A stretch of DNA of 44,431 nucleotides from the NCBI GenBank assembly GCA_009920915.1, contig RFZB01000003.1:1-44431 (forward strand), given 5' to 3'. The notes below the pieces were generated by a model, which saw only the letters and a program-made list of their open reading frames with translations, was not told the DNA's origin and made no database searches. Positions within the stretch are counted from its first letter, which is position 1, and every line of letters starts with the position of its first letter. Source of the DNA: Sphingomonadaceae bacterium. GTDB lineage: Bacteria > Pseudomonadota > Alphaproteobacteria > Sphingomonadales > Sphingomonadaceae. Positions 6,852 to 14,615 of the stretch are shown one piece after another. The position numbers and the translations under genes were made by a program.

Positions 6852-9755
6852 TCAGAACTTGAAGCCAGCAGCCAAACCGTAGCGGCGTGGTTCAAGTGTG
6901 AAGATGTTGGTGTAGTTACCCGACGACTGGTCAGTAACGTACAGACCGGTGATTGAGGCGCTATCAAAGATGTTCTGGATATAGCCACGGACAAACCAGC
7001 GGCCATCCGGACCATTCAACTGAACTTGAGCATTGGCCTGTGTGTAGCCCTGAATCTTATTGATCGGGCCGTTGAAGATGTTGCCATAGCTCTCACCCGT
7101 GTAAGTCAGGTCAGCACGTGGGACGATCGTCATGCCATTAGACATTTCTGCGGTATACTGGCCACCGATCGAGAACTTGTAGTTCGGGGCCTGTGGCAGT
7201 TTATTGCCCTTGATGTTGACAGGCACGCCCGCCAGAACTTCGACGCCACCAAAGGCAGCGCCAACGGCCTTTGCCTGTGCCGTCAAGGCACTGCAGATGC
7301 CAAAAGCACCATTGGCCTTGACGCCGCTGTTCGGGCCAAAGTCGGTGGGCGCCTTCAGGCCTACAGCCGAGTTGATGGTGGTCACGAAGGAATTCACGCC
7401 GGCAGCGCTGCCCGACGTTGACAGCGCAACGCAGTTAGCACCGTTGGTGATGTCCTTAATGATAACGGCATCAGCACGGCCGCCCGACGGATCACGTGGA
7501 TTGAACAGACGCGCACCCGTGTCGCCTGCCTTGGTGTGCAGATAGCTGGCATTCAAATTGAACAACCAGTCGCGCGACGGGCGGATCAGGCTTTCCAGTT
7601 CCACGCCGTAGATGTCTGCATCGACATTGTCGTTCACCGAGGTGCGGGCCACGATGCGGCTTAGCTGCAGACCTTTGTACTGGTAGTAGAATGCAGTCGC
7701 ATTCAGCGTAAACATGCCATTGGCGAACACGTTCTTCGATCCAATTTCGAAAGCGTTCACTGTCTCAGGTTTGAAGGCTTCCGGCACATTAAATGCCGAC
7801 TGGATTTCGGCAGTTAATGGTGGATTGATACCGCCCGACTTATAGCCGCGTGACGCCGAGATATAAATCAGATTATCTTCGCTCAGCTTCCAGTCCAGAA
7901 CAACGCGACCGGTTGTCTCATTGAAACCTACATTGCGCTCTTGGAATGGTTGTGGGCCAACTTTGCCTGGATCAGCATCATAGGCTGCGAAGAATGGAGA
8001 CGCATACGCGTTGGCCGACCCAAACGGCGTCAAAAAGCTTGCAAGAGTCGTTCGAGCCTTAATGGCCTTCTTGTCATTGTTGTAGCGAACCCCAAACGTT
8101 AGCTTCACGTCATCGTTAAACTCATAATAAGCTTCGCCAAAAAGGCCATAAGACTTAATATGCAAATCATCGCTGTTGTTACGATAATATGGCGTTGCCA
8201 GGTAAGAAGGCGGTAGGCCCGCACCCGCGGCCGTAAATGTTCCAAGGATGCCCGTAACGTAATCGATGCCGAAGGAGTTCACGTAGTAGCTGTTCTCGGT
8301 CATCTTATAGTCAGCATAAATGCCGCCGAGCAGGAAGTTGAGTTTGCCATCGAGGTCTGACGTCAAAATGCCTTCCACCGACCAGTCCTTGCTCGACTGG
8401 TTTGAGCGGTCAAAATCTTGGGGCGTAGCGGAACAGACCTTATAACCTCCGTAAGACCCTGTGCCCGTCGTTTCAGGGAGCGAGGTGCAGAGGCTGCCAC
8501 TCGGACCATTTGGCGTAAGGGCGTCATAAATAGGCTTCAATAGGCCTTGCAGAGGCCCAGCCGTCGTCGCGAGTGCTGCAAGCGTGCCCAAGCCGGTGGC
8601 CATTACATTACGGTTTTGCACTGACAAGTTGTAATCTTGGGACGAGTCAACCTTCGACGTGTGGTAAAAGCCCGTCAATTGCAGATTGAGTTTACCTAGC
8701 TCTTGATTGATGCGAGCCTGGAACTGCTGTTCCGACGTGAAATAGGTTGGCTTGTGGTCTGTATTTACCACGCGTGGATCAGCCGGGTTCAAAACACCTG
8801 CATAGACATCTGGCCCATACACGCTTCCCAATCCAAGCGCGGGAACGGGGATACGGTTGAGGGTCAGGAACTCGCGCGAACTAAGCGTACCCACAAATGT
8901 CGAGTTCGCATTGGTCATGCCATATTGTCGTGAATTCGGAAGGCAGCCGAGAACGCCCGTGGGGTCGCGCTGACACATCTGCTTTTGGATGCGCATACGG
9001 TTGTCATTTTCGCGGAAATAATAGCCCATCAGATCAACTGTGGTGCTTTCTGACGGCTCCCAACGCACAGAGCCACGCACCGCATACATGTTGCGGTCAT
9101 CCATCCGGCTGCCGTCAAAAATATTTTGCGTATAGCCATCACGGTTCAGGTAGAAGCCAGCGACACGGACACCCAGCGTGTCGTTGAGGGCCACATTGAG
9201 CATCCCCTTGGCTTTGACGGAGTTGTAATTGCCATATTCAACTTCACCAGACGCCTTAAAGCCTGTCAGGTCCGGGCGGACTGGAACGAAGTTGACCACA
9301 CCTGAAGTGGCGTTGCGGCCGAACAGCGTACCCTGCGGGCCACGCAGCACCTCAACACGCTCAAGGTCAAAATATTCGGTTTCGAAAAGACGCGTCGCAA
9401 GCAGCGGCGTGCCATCCAAGTGAATAGCGGTTGCCGAATCGCAGGTCACGCCGACGCACAAATCGCCAATGCCGCGGATCGTGAAGCTAGAGCCGGTAAA
9501 GTTACCCTTGGTAAACGTCACGTTCGGCAATGTCAGCTGAAGATCGCTGGCGTTCTTAATCTGCTGACGCTCAAGTGTTTCAGCCGAGAAGGCGGAGACA
9601 GCGATCGGCACTTCTTGCAGGCTCTGCGCCTGGCGCTGTGCCGTCACGATAATTTCATCTGCGCCCGGCGCGTCATCCTGTGCGCTCTGAGCGAGTGCAG
9701 GTGTCGCCATAAGCATGGCAAAAGCAGAGACACCTGTGATGTAGACTTGTTTCAT
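6852..9755 (-). CDS. TonB-dependent outer-membrane receptor
   Basis: A 967-residue outer-membrane transporter powered by TonB/ExbBD. A signal peptide (MKQVYITGVSAFAMLMATPA, cut after ALAQ) is followed by the TonB-box-like EIIVTAQR, a plug with TIRGIGD and RVEVLRGPQGTLFGRNATSG, a long beta-barrel, and the C-terminal PRRYGLAAGFKF with a terminal Phe for BamA recognition. Two ATGs compete; the one at 9755 leaves GGGAG nine bases upstream, whereas the ATG at 9764 abuts it. The plug holds an unusual Cys pair (GDLCVGVTCDS). No transporter, regulator or degradative gene is adjacent, so the substrate is unknown; sphingomonads carry dozens of such receptors for siderophores, glycans and aromatics. Confidence 0.93.
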   Translation of the reverse strand: MKQVYITGVSAFAMLMATPALAQSAQDDAPGADEIIVTAQRQAQSLQEVPIAVSAFSAETLERQQIKNASDLQLTLPNVTFTKGNFTGSSFTIRGIGDLCVGVTCDSATAIHLDGTPLLATRLFETEYFDLERVEVLRGPQGTLFGRNATSGVVNFVPVRPDLTGFKASGEVEYGNYNSVKAKGMLNVALNDTLGVRVAGFYLNRDGYTQNIFDGSRMDDRNMYAVRGSVRWEPSESTTVDLMGYYFRENDNRMRIQKQMCQRDPTGVLGCLPNSRQYGMTNANSTFVGTLSSREFLTLNRIPVPALGLGSVYGPDVYAGVLNPADPRVVNTDHKPTYFTSEQQFQARINQELGKLNLQLTGFYHTSKVDSSQDYNLSVQNRNVMATGLGTLAALATTAGPLQGLLKPIYDALTPNGPSGSLCTSLPETTGTGSYGGYKVCSATPQDFDRSNQSSKDWSVEGILTSDLDGKLNFLLGGIYADYKMTENSYYVNSFGIDYVTGILGTFTAAGAGLPPSYLATPYYRNNSDDLHIKSYGLFGEAYYEFNDDVKLTFGVRYNNDKKAIKARTTLASFLTPFGSANAYASPFFAAYDADPGKVGPQPFQERNVGFNETTGRVVLDWKLSEDNLIYISASRGYKSGGINPPLTAEIQSAFNVPEAFKPETVNAFEIGSKNVFANGMFTLNATAFYYQYKGLQLSRIVARTSVNDNVDADIYGVELESLIRPSRDWLFNLNASYLHTKAGDTGARLFNPRDPSGGRADAVIIKDITNGANCVALSTSGSAAGVNSFVTTINSAVGLKAPTDFGPNSGVKANGAFGICSALTAQAKAVGAAFGGVEVLAGVPVNIKGNKLPQAPNYKFSIGGQYTAEMSNGMTIVPRADLTYTGESYGNIFNGPINKIQGYTQANAQVQLNGPDGRWFVRGYIQNIFDSASITGLYVTDQSSGNYTNIFTLEPRRYGLAAGFKF

Positions 9756-9778
9756 TTTCCCCATCTCCCATCAATTTA

Positions 9779-9938
9779 CCGGCAAGCCGGCCTGTCGCGC
9801 GTAATTATGTTTGCGCGTTGATGCCATCCTGCGTTGCGATTGTCTGTCCGTCAATGGCCGAAATGACAGGAAATTTCCCACAGCACCGTCCACAAGGACG
9901 TTCCGCCTGGGTTTTGACTGGGAGACGTAAGGGAAATT
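9779..9938. promoter_or_regulatory. Divergent intergenic region with small palindromes (candidate operators)
   Basis: The 296-base gap 9756-10051 between the receptor and folE is the longest gene-free stretch. It contains three small symmetric elements: CCGGCAAGCCGG at 9779-9790 just upstream of the receptor start, the perfect palindrome GGAAATTTCC at 9869-9878, and a hairpin CGTCC-ACAA-GGACG at 9887-9900. A half copy, GGGAAATT, recurs near 9931-9938. These are plausible binding sites for a regulator of the receptor, but nothing assigns them. I see no riboswitch-like fold and no small ORF with a ribosome site. Confidence 0.3.
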
Positions 9939-10051
9939 GGGACTTGCCAAGCTGTGTTGCCATTCTGCACCAGGATGAAAGCATTTACACAAGGATGGGC
10001 CTTTAGGGCGTATGGGCTTTGCGAAGCATTTGGCTTAAAAGGCTGTCTATT

Positions 10052-10633
10052 ATGGCAGATGATAACAAAATCCCCGTTCCCGATGAGGTGGCCAACGCCA
10101 TCCGCACGCTGATTAGCTGGGCCGGGGATGACCCGAGCCGCGAGGGCCTATTAGACACGCCAAAGCGCGTGGCCCGTGCTTGGCGGGAATATTGCGCCGG
10201 ATATGAGGAAGATCCCGGCCTGCACTTATCCCGCACCTTTGAAGAAGTGGGCGGCTATGACGAAGTCGTGCTGCTGCGCGACATTCCGTTTCAATCGCAC
10301 TGCGAGCACCATATGGCGCCGATTGTTGGCAAAGCCTCGATTGCCTATCTGCCCAAGAACCGCGTGGTCGGCATTTCAAAGCTGGCGCGTGTGCTGCACG
10401 GCTATGCCCGCCGCTTGCAGGTTCAAGAGCGGCTGACCGCAGAAGTCGCCAAATGCATTTGGGATAATCTCCAGCCGCATGGCGTGGCTGTGGTGATTGA
10501 AGCGACGCATGGCTGCATGACGGGGCGCGGCGTACGCACACCGGGCGTGGGGATGACCACCAGCCGCCTGCTCGGCTGCTTTTTGGATGATTCCAGAAGC
10601 CGGAAAGAAGTGATGAGCCTGATGGGCTATTAA
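10052..10633 (+). CDS. folE: GTP cyclohydrolase I
   Basis: Converts GTP to 7,8-dihydroneopterin triphosphate, the first step of tetrahydrofolate synthesis and of the queuosine precursor route. The 193-residue protein shows DPSREGLLDTPKRVARAW, the zinc ligands Cys84 and His87 in SHCEHHMAPIVG, and Cys155 in EATHGCMTGRGV. The ATG at 10052 is chosen over a TTG at 10019, as it begins shortly before the conserved core and has AAAGG about ten bases upstream. The gene is transcribed away from the receptor and converges on the MarR-type gene with 21 bases between stops. Confidence 0.96.
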   Translation: MADDNKIPVPDEVANAIRTLISWAGDDPSREGLLDTPKRVARAWREYCAGYEEDPGLHLSRTFEEVGGYDEVVLLRDIPFQSHCEHHMAPIVGKASIAYLPKNRVVGISKLARVLHGYARRLQVQERLTAEVAKCIWDNLQPHGVAVVIEATHGCMTGRGVRTPGVGMTTSRLLGCFLDDSRSRKEVMSLMGY

Positions 10634-10654
10634 GCCCATCCGCACTCAACCGCC

Positions 10655-11107
10655 TTATCTATCTGGCAGATTATCCAGCGTGCGGCGGATTTCCTGAACC
10701 ACGCGCAAGCTGGTTTTCAAATCTTCCAGCTCAATGCCCTCTAACAACTGCTCCACTTCAGGGCGAATTTCCTCCAGCGCTTGGGCATGCGCAGCGCGGC
10801 CTTGATCCGTAATGGTGACAATCACATGGTCACCAACATCGCCCGGGCGCGTGGTCAGCAGGCCCTTTTGGACCAGCGAGGCCACTTTTTCAGCCATATA
10901 GTCGTCGCTATCCTGAAATGCCCAGGCCAACAGCGCCAAAGTTTCTTCCGACTTACCGTTGCGGATGAAATGGGTGAGAATGCCGAATTGACGGGTGCTC
11001 ATGCCCGCGGGCGAGGACTGGTCATAGCGGTTGCGCAACAAATGCTCCACCATCGCAATCTCGGTAAAGAGATGGAGGATTGTCTTCTCGTCCGTCTGCG
11101 TTTGCAT
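10655..11107 (-). CDS. MarR-family winged-helix transcriptional regulator
   Basis: A small cytoplasmic DNA-binding protein of about 150 residues. The order is MarR-like: an N-terminal helix, a winged-helix core (MSTRQFGILTHFIRNG, then MAEKVASLVQKGLLTTRPGD), a wing (HVIVTITDQGRAAHAQA) and a C-terminal dimerisation helix. The start is uncertain: the ATG at 11107 has GAGG only four bases upstream, and an in-frame GTG at 11116 is possible. It lies 42 bases after the stop of the alpha/beta hydrolase on the same strand, so the hydrolase may be in its regulon or operon. Ligand and targets are unknown. Confidence 0.75.
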   Translation of the reverse strand: MQTQTDEKTILHLFTEIAMVEHLLRNRYDQSSPAGMSTRQFGILTHFIRNGKSEETLALLAWAFQDSDDYMAEKVASLVQKGLLTTRPGDVGDHVIVTITDQGRAAHAQALEEIRPEVEQLLEGIELEDLKTSLRVVQEIRRTLDNLPDR

Positions 11108-11149
11108 GACCCTCACTCGGCCTATTTCACTGACCGTCCTGCTGCAAAA

Positions 11150-11806
11150 TTAGCGAATTGTGCAGGCCGGATCGAGCCGGAAATCGAGATATTTGTCAAC
11201 TGAACCCATCAAATCCGTCATTTCATTCTCAAAGAAGTGGTTAGCTCCTTTGATTTCGTCATGATGGATGGTGATGTGGCGTTGCGTCCGCAGTTTATCG
11301 ACCAGCTTTTGAACGGCACTTGGCGTCACGACTTCATCTGACGTGCCCTGGATCAAAATGCCCGACGAGGGGCATGGCGCCAAAAAGCTGAAATCATACA
11401 TATTGGCGGGCGGGGCAATGGAAATGAACCCGCGAATTTCGGGCCGACGCATCAGCAATTGCATGCCAATGAGCGCGCCAAAGCTATAGCCTGCCACCCA
11501 TGTTTGCTGGGCTTCGGGGTGAATGGACTGCACCCAATCCAAGGCGGCGGCGGCATCCGACAATTCACCAATGGCATTGTCAAACGTGCCTTCACTGCGG
11601 CCAACGCCGCGGAAATTGAACCGCAGCGTGGCAAAGCCACGGCGGACAAAGGTCTGGTACAGCGCCTGCACGATCCGATTGTTCATCGTCCCACCCGCTT
11701 TGGGGTGCGGATGCAGAATCATCGCAACGGGCGCACGCGGACGGGGGCCAGGGTTGAATCGGCCCTCAAGACGGCCTTCGGGTCCAGGAAAAATGACTTC
11801 AGGCAT
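11150..11806 (-). CDS. Small alpha/beta hydrolase (dienelactone-hydrolase-like)
   Basis: A 218-residue alpha/beta hydrolase from the ATG at 11806, which has GAG five bases upstream; an earlier in-frame start at 11857 would only add a poorly conserved tail. Visible elements are the oxyanion region ILHPHPKAGGTMNN, RFNFRGVGRSEG, the nucleophile elbow GYSFG (Ser108) and the C-terminal GANHFF carrying the catalytic His. This matches the COG2945-type predicted hydrolases common in proteobacteria, whose substrate is mostly unknown. It has no signal peptide, so it is cytoplasmic. It diverges from the cysteine desulfurase cluster across about 105 bases that must hold both promoters. Confidence 0.8.
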   Translation of the reverse strand: MPEVIFPGPEGRLEGRFNPGPRPRAPVAMILHPHPKAGGTMNNRIVQALYQTFVRRGFATLRFNFRGVGRSEGTFDNAIGELSDAAAALDWVQSIHPEAQQTWVAGYSFGALIGMQLLMRRPEIRGFISIAPPANMYDFSFLAPCPSSGILIQGTSDEVVTPSAVQKLVDKLRTQRHITIHHDEIKGANHFFENEMTDLMGSVDKYLDFRLDPACTIR

Positions 11807-11911
11807 AGGTCTCGCTAAAAAATTCGTGACAGGAAAGAGGCGCAGGCTTTGCGCCACGGACTTGGCCTATATAGGAAGAGGCCATCATTTCGCAATCATT
11901 TGGGACCAACC

Positions 11912-12967
11912 GTGCCGGAACGCCTTTATCTGGACCATGCAGCGACCACGCCTGTGATCGCCCCAGCACGCGCCGCAATGGCGGAAGCCTTGGCCCAATG
12001 GGCCAACCCGTCGTCGCCGCACGCCGAGGGACGCGCGGCCAAAGCCGCACTCGAATCAGCGCGCGCGCGCATGGCCGCCGCGCTCAATTGGCCGCACGAC
12101 ATTGTGTTCACCAGCGGCGCGACCGAAGCCATTGCCATGGCGTTGACGCGCAATCGGGCGGACGCGCTTTTTGTCTCGGCTGTTGAGCATGATGCCGTAA
12201 CACGCAGCGCACCCAAGGCCGTGGCCTTGCCAGTGACTGCTGACGGGATTGTCACACCCGAGACGCTCGACCAGCAGCTTGCAGCCCATAATGCCCCGCT
12301 GCCCCTGGTGGCCATTCAACAGGTTAATAACGAAACGGGTGTCATCCAGCCGCTAGATGCGCTTATCCCCGTGGTGCGTGCGCGTGGTGGCATCGTCTTT
12401 GCGGATTGCGCGCAAAGTGCCGTCAAAATGCCGCTGCCCGATGCAGATATGATTGCCATATCCGCGCATAAATTTGGCGGGCCGCCGGGCATTGGCGCCC
12501 TATTGGTGAGAGATTTGGGCCAGTTGAGCCCCAGTGGCGGGCAGGAAAAGGGCTATCGTGGCGGCACTGAACCTCTTCCTGCAATTATGGCGATGGCGGC
12601 CGCTGCAGAGGCGACGCGGGGTTGGCTGGGCCGGGCAGCGGACTTGCGCCAGCATTTGGAAGCCTCGCTGGAAGCGGCCGGCGGCGAGATTATTGCGGCG
12701 GCTGCCCCGCGCCTGCCAACCATTGCCAGCTATCGGATGCCCGGCAAAGCCAGCTCTGCCCAGCTTATCCAATTTGATTTGGCCGGCATTGCCGTTTCGG
12801 CGGGCAGTGCCTGTTCTTCTGGCACACTCAAAACCAGTCATGTTTTAAAAGCGATGGGCTTGGCCGAGGAGGAGGCTGGCGAAGTGATCCGAGTAAGCTT
12901 TGGCCCAGACACCAGCCGCGCTGACATTTATCGCTTTGTTGAGGCCTGGCAGCGCATTCGCGGATGA
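11912..12967 (+). CDS. Cysteine desulfurase (NifS/IscS-like), first of two
   Basis: A class-V PLP aminotransferase-fold enzyme of 351 residues that should take sulfur from cysteine as a protein persulfide. It starts at GTG 11912 (VPERLYLDHAATTPV), after GGGA. PLP-binding Lys187 sits in SAHKFGGPPGIGAL and the persulfide Cys301 in SAGSACSSGTLKTSHVL. The loop after the lysine (FGGPPG) differs from the IHGPKG of its neighbour and of IscS. It overlaps the second desulfurase by four bases. No IscU, IscA or HscAB is adjacent, so the sulfur acceptor is open: Fe-S assembly, tRNA thiolation or another trafficking step. Confidence 0.88.
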   Translation: MPERLYLDHAATTPVIAPARAAMAEALAQWANPSSPHAEGRAAKAALESARARMAAALNWPHDIVFTSGATEAIAMALTRNRADALFVSAVEHDAVTRSAPKAVALPVTADGIVTPETLDQQLAAHNAPLPLVAIQQVNNETGVIQPLDALIPVVRARGGIVFADCAQSAVKMPLPDADMIAISAHKFGGPPGIGALLVRDLGQLSPSGGQEKGYRGGTEPLPAIMAMAAAAEATRGWLGRAADLRQHLEASLEAAGGEIIAAAAPRLPTIASYRMPGKASSAQLIQFDLAGIAVSAGSACSSGTLKTSHVLKAMGLAEEEAGEVIRVSFGPDTSRADIYRFVEAWQRIRG

Positions 12968-14061
12968 GCATCTATCTCGACTATCAAGCGACAACGCCCT
13001 TGGCGCCCGAAGCGCGCGCCGCGATGGCGCCGTGGCTCGATGAAAAATATGCCAACCCCCATTCGTCTCACAAACTGGGCCGCGAGGCAGCTGCCGCCAT
13101 TGAAGTGGCGCGGGACCAGATAACAGCGCTGCTGCCCAAGGGCGGCAGGCTCTATTTCACCAGCGGGGCCACTGAGGCGCTTAACTGGGCGTTGCACTGC
13201 GCTGGCGACCTGCATGGCGGGCTGGCGATTGCGGCCACAGAACACGCGGCCGTGCGGGATACAGCGGCATGGCTCACCCGATCCGGCCGCACCCTCACGG
13301 ATCTGCCCGTCAACCGCGATGGCGTGATTGACGCGTTGCCAAATCTTGCCCCCGGCACAGCGATGGTGGCGACCATGCTGGTCAACAATGAAATTGGCGT
13401 GATTCAGCCGATTTCTGCATTGGCCGACCGCGCCCATCGCGCCGGCGCCCTTTTGCTGTGCGATGCTGTCCAAGGCTTTGGCCGATTGCCCATGCCAGAT
13501 GGACCAGATTTGATTGCGCTGAGCGCCCATAAAATCCATGGCCCCAAGGGCATTGGCGCTTTGTGGGTGCGCGAGGGCGTGACGCTGGAGCCTTTGATTC
13601 ATGGGGGTGGGCAGGAAGGGGGCTTGCGGTCCGGTACATTGTCTCCTGCCTTGTGCGCGGGCTTTGGCGCGGCGGCCAAAGTTGCCGCAGACCGCATGGG
13701 CGAGGATGCCGCCCATGTCAGCCGGCTCTGGCACATGGCGATGGATATGCTGCCCCAAGGCTGGGTGCTGAATGGCGCCGCAGATGCGCGCTATCACGGC
13801 AATCTGAATATCCGGCGGGCGGGGCTTGATGTTGCACGCCTTATCTCGGCCGTGCGCGACATTGCCTTTTCTGCCGGGTCGGCCTGTGCCAGCGGATCAG
13901 GACGGCCCAGCCATGTGCTGCGCAGCTTGGGCCTGAGCGATCAAGAGGCCCGCAGCTCAGTGCGGATTGGATTTGGCAGATATACGACTGAAGATGATTT
14001 GCGCTTTGCGCTCAACCAGATATTCCTAGCCGCAGATCAGCAAAGGCAGGCGTTTCAATGA
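12964..14061 (+). CDS. Cysteine desulfurase (NifS/IscS-like), second of two
   Basis: A 365-residue paralogue of the preceding gene, starting within its stop (ATGA overlap). It carries the canonical IscS-like elements: LDYQATTPLAPEA at the N-terminus, FTSGATEALNWAL, VNNEIGVIQP, PLP Lys190 in SAHKIHGPKGIGAL, and Cys308 in SAGSACASGSGRPSHVL. All catalytic residues are present in both copies, so neither looks degenerate. The two are clearly diverged rather than a recent duplication. The ferredoxin gene overlaps its end by four bases, making a translationally coupled trio. This copy is the better candidate for a housekeeping sulfur donor. Confidence 0.9.
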   Translation: MSIYLDYQATTPLAPEARAAMAPWLDEKYANPHSSHKLGREAAAAIEVARDQITALLPKGGRLYFTSGATEALNWALHCAGDLHGGLAIAATEHAAVRDTAAWLTRSGRTLTDLPVNRDGVIDALPNLAPGTAMVATMLVNNEIGVIQPISALADRAHRAGALLLCDAVQGFGRLPMPDGPDLIALSAHKIHGPKGIGALWVREGVTLEPLIHGGGQEGGLRSGTLSPALCAGFGAAAKVAADRMGEDAAHVSRLWHMAMDMLPQGWVLNGAADARYHGNLNIRRAGLDVARLISAVRDIAFSAGSACASGSGRPSHVLRSLGLSDQEARSSVRIGFGRYTTEDDLRFALNQIFLAADQQRQAFQ

Positions 14062-14390
14062 TTCGGGTCCGCTTCCAAACGGCCAATGGCCAAGACATTG
14101 AGGCCCTGGCCGAACCCGGCCAGACATTGCTCGATATTGGCCAAGCCGCGGGGCTTCCGCTGGAAGGCACGTGCGAAGGTCAAATGGCCTGCTCTACCTG
14201 CCATGTCATTGTCGATGCAGAATGGTTTGGTCGCTTGCCCGGCGCGAGCGAAGATGAAGAAGATATGATTGATCTGGCCGCTGGTGCAACACGGCATAGC
14301 CGCTTGTCTTGCCAGATTATTTTAGCCGATGACATGGATGGCCTTACGGTGCGCCTGCCCGCTGAAAGCCATAATATGCAAGGCCGCTAA
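14058..14390 (+). CDS. Adrenodoxin-type [2Fe-2S] ferredoxin
   Basis: A 110-residue electron carrier. The four cluster ligands are Cys39, Cys45, Cys48 and Cys85 in the pattern C-x5-C-x2-C-x36-C (GTCEGQMACSTCHV and LSCQI), which is the vertebrate-type/ISC ferredoxin pattern rather than the plant type. The acidic stretch ASEDEEDMIDLA near 63-74 is the usual partner-docking helix. Coupled by an ATGA overlap to the second cysteine desulfurase, it probably supplies electrons for Fe-S cluster assembly, as Fdx does for IscS/IscU, though P450-type partners cannot be excluded. Confidence 0.92.
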   Translation: MIRVRFQTANGQDIEALAEPGQTLLDIGQAAGLPLEGTCEGQMACSTCHVIVDAEWFGRLPGASEDEEDMIDLAAGATRHSRLSCQIILADDMDGLTVRLPAESHNMQGR

Positions 14391-14441
14391 GTCGGGCATA
14401 AATGCCCTGCCCCTTGCCCTTTGATGCCTGCATCGCCATAT

Positions 14442-14537
14442 GCCGGCTCGGGAGTCGGGCGGACGTGGTCTTCGCCAACCTGGTCAGGTCCGGAAGGAAG
14501 CAGCCACAACGAATTCGCCGCGGGTCGTTCCGGCTCC
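14442..14537 (+). ncRNA. ffs: Signal recognition particle RNA (4.5S, small bacterial type)
   Basis: The apical core of SRP RNA is unmistakable: the CAGGTCCGGAAGGAAGCAGC element with its GGAA tetraloop and asymmetric internal loop lies at about 14485-14504. Flanking arms GCCGG (14442) and CCGGC (14530-14534) close a long hairpin of about 96 nt, typical of the alphaproteobacterial form without an Alu domain. The RNA binds Ffh and acts in co-translational targeting to the inner membrane. The ends are estimated from the outer stem and may be off by several bases. It sits between the ferredoxin gene and dnaX. Short reading frames across it have no ribosome sites. Confidence 0.93.
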
Positions 14538-14615
14538 TACTGCAGTGCTCGCCCGCATTGGCGGCGATGCGACTATCCCTTCGACATTCGATCTGAGACA
14601 GCTTAAGACAGTCGT

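Noticed and set aside
9756-10051. Possible riboswitch before folE
   Set aside because: The small palindromes do not assemble into a THF, preQ1 or cobalamin riboswitch pattern that I recognise.
12928-13797. 289-codon open frame on the minus strand
   Set aside because: Fully antisense to the second cysteine desulfurase, with no motif or ribosome site.
14402-14596. Short open frames across 14402-14596
   Set aside because: They run through the SRP RNA gene; its conserved core accounts for the sequence.
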